Part shown: piece by piece, positions 60,870 to 64,000 of the stretch | How positions within the stretch are numbered: the first letter of the stretch is position 1 | Layout: each line of letters opens with the position of its first letter | Source of the DNA: Oscillospiraceae bacterium | Lineage (GTDB): Bacteria > Bacillota > Clostridia > Oscillospirales > Oscillospiraceae | Direction: 5' to 3' | Assembly (NCBI GenBank): GCA_902798545.1 | Contig: CADBWQ010000001.1 | Coordinates: 1 to 64,000 of the forward strand | Length of the DNA: 64,000 bases | The notes under the pieces: generated by a model | What the model saw: the letters and a program-made list of their open reading frames with translations, nothing else | Database searches by the model: none | What the model was told of the DNA's origin: nothing | Translations under genes and position numbers: made by a program

Positions 60870-61974
60870 GTCCGCGTTTCCTCCCATTGACCGGCATCTT
60901 GGTCCCTCTCTCGCGCATATTGCCATTCCTGACTCTGCCGTTTCTGGGCGCGCTTTTCACTGGTACGGCATTGTCTGCCGGTTTTCCGGCTCTGCGGGAC
61001 TCCCTGATATTCTCTGCAGGAAGCTGCTTTTCATAGTCCTCATACGCTTCAATGATCTTCTGTACCAGCCGATGGCGGACCACATCCGCGCCTGTCAACG
61101 TGCAGATTGCGATATCGTCGATGCCTTCCAGCACACGCATCGCGACCTTCAGTCCGCTGACCTTGTCATCCGGCAGGTCGATCTGCGTGATATCACCGGT
61201 GATCACGACCTTGGATCCGAATCCTATTCTGGTCAGAAACATCTTCATCTGTTCCCGGGAGGTATTCTGCGCCTCGTCGAGAATAATAAAACTGTCGTCC
61301 AGTGTCCGCCCCCTCATGTATGCCAGCGGAGCGACCTCAATATTTCCACGTTCCAGATATTTCTGATAGGTGTCCGCTCCAAGCATGTCAAAGAGCGCAT
61401 CATAGAGCGGGCGCAGATACGGGTCCACCTTGCTCTGCAGATCTCCCGGCAGAAACCCCAAACGCTCCCCTGCTTCCACGGCAGGTCTGGTCAGGATGAT
61501 CCGGTTGACCTTCTCCGCACGGAATGCCGCTACGGCGGCGGCTACAGCGAGATAGGTCTTTCCCGTTCCGGCAGGGCCGATGCCCAGTGTGACCGTATTC
61601 TTTGCAATGGCGTCACAGTATTCTTTCTGCCCCAGCGTCTTGGGTTTGATGGGCTTGCCCTTTGCTGTGATACAGACCACATCTCCCGCCAGGTTCTGAA
61701 TCTCGCTCTCCTTGCCGCTTCGAACCAGCCCCAGGATATAGCGCACATTCTGCGCGTCGATATTCTCGCCCCGTGCAGCCAGGGCCAGCAGGCCGTTGAT
61801 GGCCTTCTCGGCAAGCATGACGTTTTCTTCCTCACCGGTAATGTGGATCAGGTTGTCCCGATCCAGGATTTTTACATTGAGTTCCGTCTCGATGAGCCGG
61901 AGGTTCTGGTCAAAGGAGCCAAACACGCTGATTACGTGCTCCATTCTCTCAACTTCAATGCTTCTGTCTGTCAT
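60862..61974 (-). CDS. PhoH family ATPase
   Basis: A 370-residue protein with an N-terminal KH-like/alpha-beta part (LNVKILDRDNLIHITGEEENV), Walker A GIGPAGTGKTYLA (about residues 136-148) and Walker B SFIILDEAQNTS. The C-terminal 50 residues are basic and disordered (RNGRVRNGNMRERG). Proposed role with YbeY in RNA metabolism. GAGGAG lies about 13 bases before the ATG. Confidence 0.93.
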   Translation of the reverse strand: MTDRSIEVERMEHVISVFGSFDQNLRLIETELNVKILDRDNLIHITGEEENVMLAEKAINGLLALAARGENIDAQNVRYILGLVRSGKESEIQNLAGDVVCITAKGKPIKPKTLGQKEYCDAIAKNTVTLGIGPAGTGKTYLAVAAAVAAFRAEKVNRIILTRPAVEAGERLGFLPGDLQSKVDPYLRPLYDALFDMLGADTYQKYLERGNIEVAPLAYMRGRTLDDSFIILDEAQNTSREQMKMFLTRIGFGSKVVITGDITQIDLPDDKVSGLKVAMRVLEGIDDIAICTLTGADVVRHRLVQKIIEAYEDYEKQLPAENIRESRRAGKPADNAVPVKSAPRNGRVRNGNMRERGTKMPVNGRKRGHA

Positions 61975-61991
61975 AGGGTTCTCTCAACTCC

Positions 61992-62576
61992 TCAGAAGGA
62001 AAACAGAATACCAACTGCCGCAGATGCGGCGATAAACACAATCGGATGCAGTTTTTTCAGCGGCTTGACGCCTCTTGTTGCTATCAGCAGCACAGTTGCC
62101 AGCGCAACCGCTTTCCAGTCGAAAAGGCTTTTCAGTGCAGCCAGCCCGTTTCCCAGCCCGAGGTCTGCTTCATTCAGGAATGTGATCCTGGCTACCAGAA
62201 GGCCGGCCGCGGAGATCAGCGCGACGGAACATGGCCGCAGGCCGTAGAAAGCGGCATCCACAGTCTGATTGGAACGGAACTGCTCCAGAACCTTCGCAAT
62301 CAGCAGAATAACGATAATTGACGGGCACACAAGTCCCAGTGTCGCGACAATTCCTCCGGGGATTCCAGCAGTGGTAAAACCGACATAGGTCGCCATGTTG
62401 ACCCCAATCGGTCCGGGCGTGGACTCCGATACCGCGATCATGTCCGCAAGCTGTGCCTGTGAAAACCAGCCTGTCCTCGTACTGATATCGTACAGAAATG
62501 GCAGTGTTGCAAGCCCGCCGCCGACTGCGAACAGACCGGTCTTGAAAAATTCCCAGAAAAGGCGCAGCAGAATCAT
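61992..62576 (-). CDS. chrA: Chromate transporter family protein (second half of a two-gene pair)
   Basis: A 194-residue membrane protein of the short-chain ChrA type: FFKTGLFAVGGGLATLPFLYD (FxxGxFxxGGG), GWFSQAQLADMIAVSESTPGPIGVNMATYVGF. Two such half proteins form one unit. It overlaps its partner by four bases (ATGA). Chromate export is the family name; physiological substrate in anaerobes is unproven. Five to six helices. Confidence 0.9.
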   Translation of the reverse strand: MILLRLFWEFFKTGLFAVGGGLATLPFLYDISTRTGWFSQAQLADMIAVSESTPGPIGVNMATYVGFTTAGIPGGIVATLGLVCPSIIVILLIAKVLEQFRSNQTVDAAFYGLRPCSVALISAAGLLVARITFLNEADLGLGNGLAALKSLFDWKAVALATVLLIATRGVKPLKKLHPIVFIAASAAVGILFSF

Positions 62577-63112
62577 TTCCCGCGCACCCCCATTCTGGTC
62601 AGCAGGATGCCTGCCGTGGCACAGAAGATTACAAACACGATCGGAGAAACATCAAAGAACAGAGAAATCCCCAGCACAATCAGGTAAAGCACCACTGCTG
62701 CCCTGTCTTTCACGGCACCCTTCCACAGCTTCAGCACAGAGTTAAAGATCAGTACGCAGACACAGACCCGTATTGCGGCGAACGCGCTCTTAACTGCCGG
62801 GATGTCGGCAAAGTTCGTCAGGATTCCCGCGATCAGCATAATAATCACCAGCGAGGGGAAAACAACCCCTAACGTTGCCACGATTCCTCCGGCAATACCT
62901 GCAACTTTATATCCGATGAACGTCGCTGTATTGACGGCAATTACGCCGGGGGTACACTGACCCACGGCGTAATAGTCCATCAATTCTTCACTGCTCGCCC
63001 ATCCCTGCTTATCGATGATTTCTCGTTCCAGAATCGGGATCATCGCATAGCCCCCGCCAAAGGTCATCGCTCCGACCTTGGCAAAGCTCAGGAACAGCGA
63101 CAGCAGTTTCAT
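62573..63112 (-). CDS. chrA: Chromate transporter family protein (first half of a two-gene pair)
   Basis: A 179-residue membrane protein: FAKVGAMTFGGGYAMIPILEREI, then SSEELMDYYAVGQCTPGVIAVNTATFIGY. The paired motif arrangement matches the other half. ATG 63112 is chosen because GGAGG stands about ten bases upstream; a longer frame begins inside pgm. Overlaps pgm by four bases. Confidence 0.9.
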   Translation of the reverse strand: MKLLSLFLSFAKVGAMTFGGGYAMIPILEREIIDKQGWASSEELMDYYAVGQCTPGVIAVNTATFIGYKVAGIAGGIVATLGVVFPSLVIIMLIAGILTNFADIPAVKSAFAAIRVCVCVLIFNSVLKLWKGAVKDRAAVVLYLIVLGISLFFDVSPIVFVIFCATAGILLTRMGVRGK

Positions 63113-64000
63113 TTTCCCAGAGCCTCCGCGAATTTGCTCAGGCGGTCCAGCTTCTTCTGGCATTCATTCTCGCTCGCCCCACGCACTAGCAGATAGACCT
63201 TGATCTTCGGCTCTGTACCGGACGGACGGACAATAAATGTGCTGCCGTCTGCAAGCTCAAAGTACAGAACGTTGGAACCGAAATAAGGCGTCTTGTCGAC
63301 CTTTCCGAGGCCCATCACATTGATGCTGCCGTCCAGATAGTCGCGCAGGCGGATCAGTTCTGTACCGATGAAGGAAGTGGGCGGGTTGCTGCGCAGACGC
63401 TTCATCAGCGCACGCATCTTCTCCAGGCCGTCAACGCCCGGCATCACCAGGTTCAGCGTTTTCTCCATGTACCAGCCATATTTTTCATACAGGGCATGCA
63501 GCGCATCCAGCAGGGTCATGCCCTTTGCATGATAGAACGCTGCCATTTCAGCGATCAGCATGGAGATGGTCACGGCATCCTTATCGCGGACGTAGTCGCC
63601 AACCATGTAGCCGTAGCTCTCTTCAAAGGCAAAGATATAGTTAAAGCTCTTCGCTGCTTCCCAGGTGGCGATTCTCTCCGCCATGAACTTGAAGCCGGTA
63701 AAGGTATCCTCAAAGTGGACTCCGTTCGCTTCAGCAATGGTCCTTGCCATCGGGGTTGAAACGATACTGCACAGGGCACCGGGAGACGGCGGCATCGTCC
63801 CCGTCGCCTTGCGGGCCTGGATGATGTAGTCCAGAAGCAGTACGCCCATCTGGTTACCGGTGATGGTGACATACTCTCCGTTTTCATTGCGGACCATGGT
63901 TCCGACGCGGTCGGAATCCGGGTCGGTACCGATAATGAGGTCACTGTCGACCTTTTTCGCCAGATCAACCGCCAGATAGAATCCTTCGGGATTCTCAGGA
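63109..64000 (-). CDS. Phosphoglucomutase/phosphomannomutase, C-terminal part (cut by window edge)
   Basis: About 296 codons are visible. The metal-binding loop LIIGTDPDSDRVGT sits near the right edge, then FAFEESYGYMVGDYVRDKDAV (sugar-binding loop) and the phosphate-binding FIVRPSGTEPKIKVY near the C-terminus. This is an alpha-D-phosphohexomutase, interconverting glucose-1- and 6-phosphate, and so could feed dTDP-sugar synthesis. The active serine and start lie outside the window. Ends four bases into chrA. Confidence 0.95.
   Translation of the reverse strand, partial: PENPEGFYLAVDLAKKVDSDLIIGTDPDSDRVGTMVRNENGEYVTITGNQMGVLLLDYIIQARKATGTMPPSPGALCSIVSTPMARTIAEANGVHFEDTFTGFKFMAERIATWEAAKSFNYIFAFEESYGYMVGDYVRDKDAVTISMLIAEMAAFYHAKGMTLLDALHALYEKYGWYMEKTLNLVMPGVDGLEKMRALMKRLRSNPPTSFIGTELIRLRDYLDGSINVMGLGKVDKTPYFGSNVLYFELADGSTFIVRPSGTEPKIKVYLLVRGASENECQKKLDRLSKFAEALGK

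Noticed and set aside
62573-63163. Longer start for the first chrA half
   Set aside because: The added residues lie inside the end of pgm and do not resemble ChrA; ATG at 63112 has GGAGG upstream.

Overview
The window reads as chromosomal DNA of a Gram-positive, Clostridia-like bacterium of medium G+C content, probably a gut-type Firmicute. The evidence is a DUF4364 gene, a sortase-anchored surface protein with an SPKTG sorting signal, the nrdR/cinA and recO-era-ybeY-phoH gene orders, Gram-positive style wall-polysaccharide genes, and frequent TTG starts with strong Shine-Dalgarno sites. Genus cannot be set by eye. No rRNA, tRNA, CRISPR array or insertion sequence was seen.

Layout. (1) 1-1073: a prophage remnant on the minus strand, holding the end of a tail protein, a tail-assembly-type protein and the first codons of a Gp15-like protein. 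A small 91-residue gene with its own promoter and terminator lies on the opposite strand inside this tail operon (a moron-like cassette). (2) 1065-1930: a gene-poor junction followed by an orphan GtrA-type flippase gene. (3) 2038-13104: an 11-gene minus-strand housekeeping block running nrdR, nagB-like, DUF4364, asnA, TrmH-family methyltransferase, dprA, topA, trmFO, plsX, rnc and a radical SAM protein. (4) 13265-21538: cinA, a large acidic-repeat sortase-anchored surface protein, a divergent membrane pyrophosphatase and a CapA-like protein. (5) 21623-56022: about 34 kb of minus-strand genes for a complex surface glycopolymer. (6) 56298-64000: minus-strand housekeeping genes pgm (cut by the window edge), two chrA halves, phoH, ybeY, era, recO and mutS2. 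The mutS2 gene carries one in-frame TAG.

How the glycopolymer genes fit together. RfbD and RfbC serve dTDP-rhamnose, and a WecE-type transaminase serves a 4-amino-4,6-dideoxy sugar. Several GT2, GT4 and GT61 glycosyltransferases would build a chain. Export could use the Wzm/Wzt ABC transporter, whose Wzt carries a C-terminal polymer-binding domain, and/or a Wzx flippase with an O-antigen-ligase/polymerase-like protein and a Wzz-like chain-length protein. A DPM1-like GT2, a pair of small SMR-type membrane proteins and five very large multi-spanning GT-C-like proteins suggest decoration from lipid-linked sugars outside the membrane, as in lactococcal and streptococcal rhamnose wall polysaccharides. 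The far end (MBOAT, DHHW, ATP-grasp, PLP decarboxylase) looks like a tailoring module that could add an acyl or amino-acid-derived group. rfbA, rfbB and a priming phosphosugar transferase are absent from the window. All functions are inferred from visible motifs and remembered families; no search was run.
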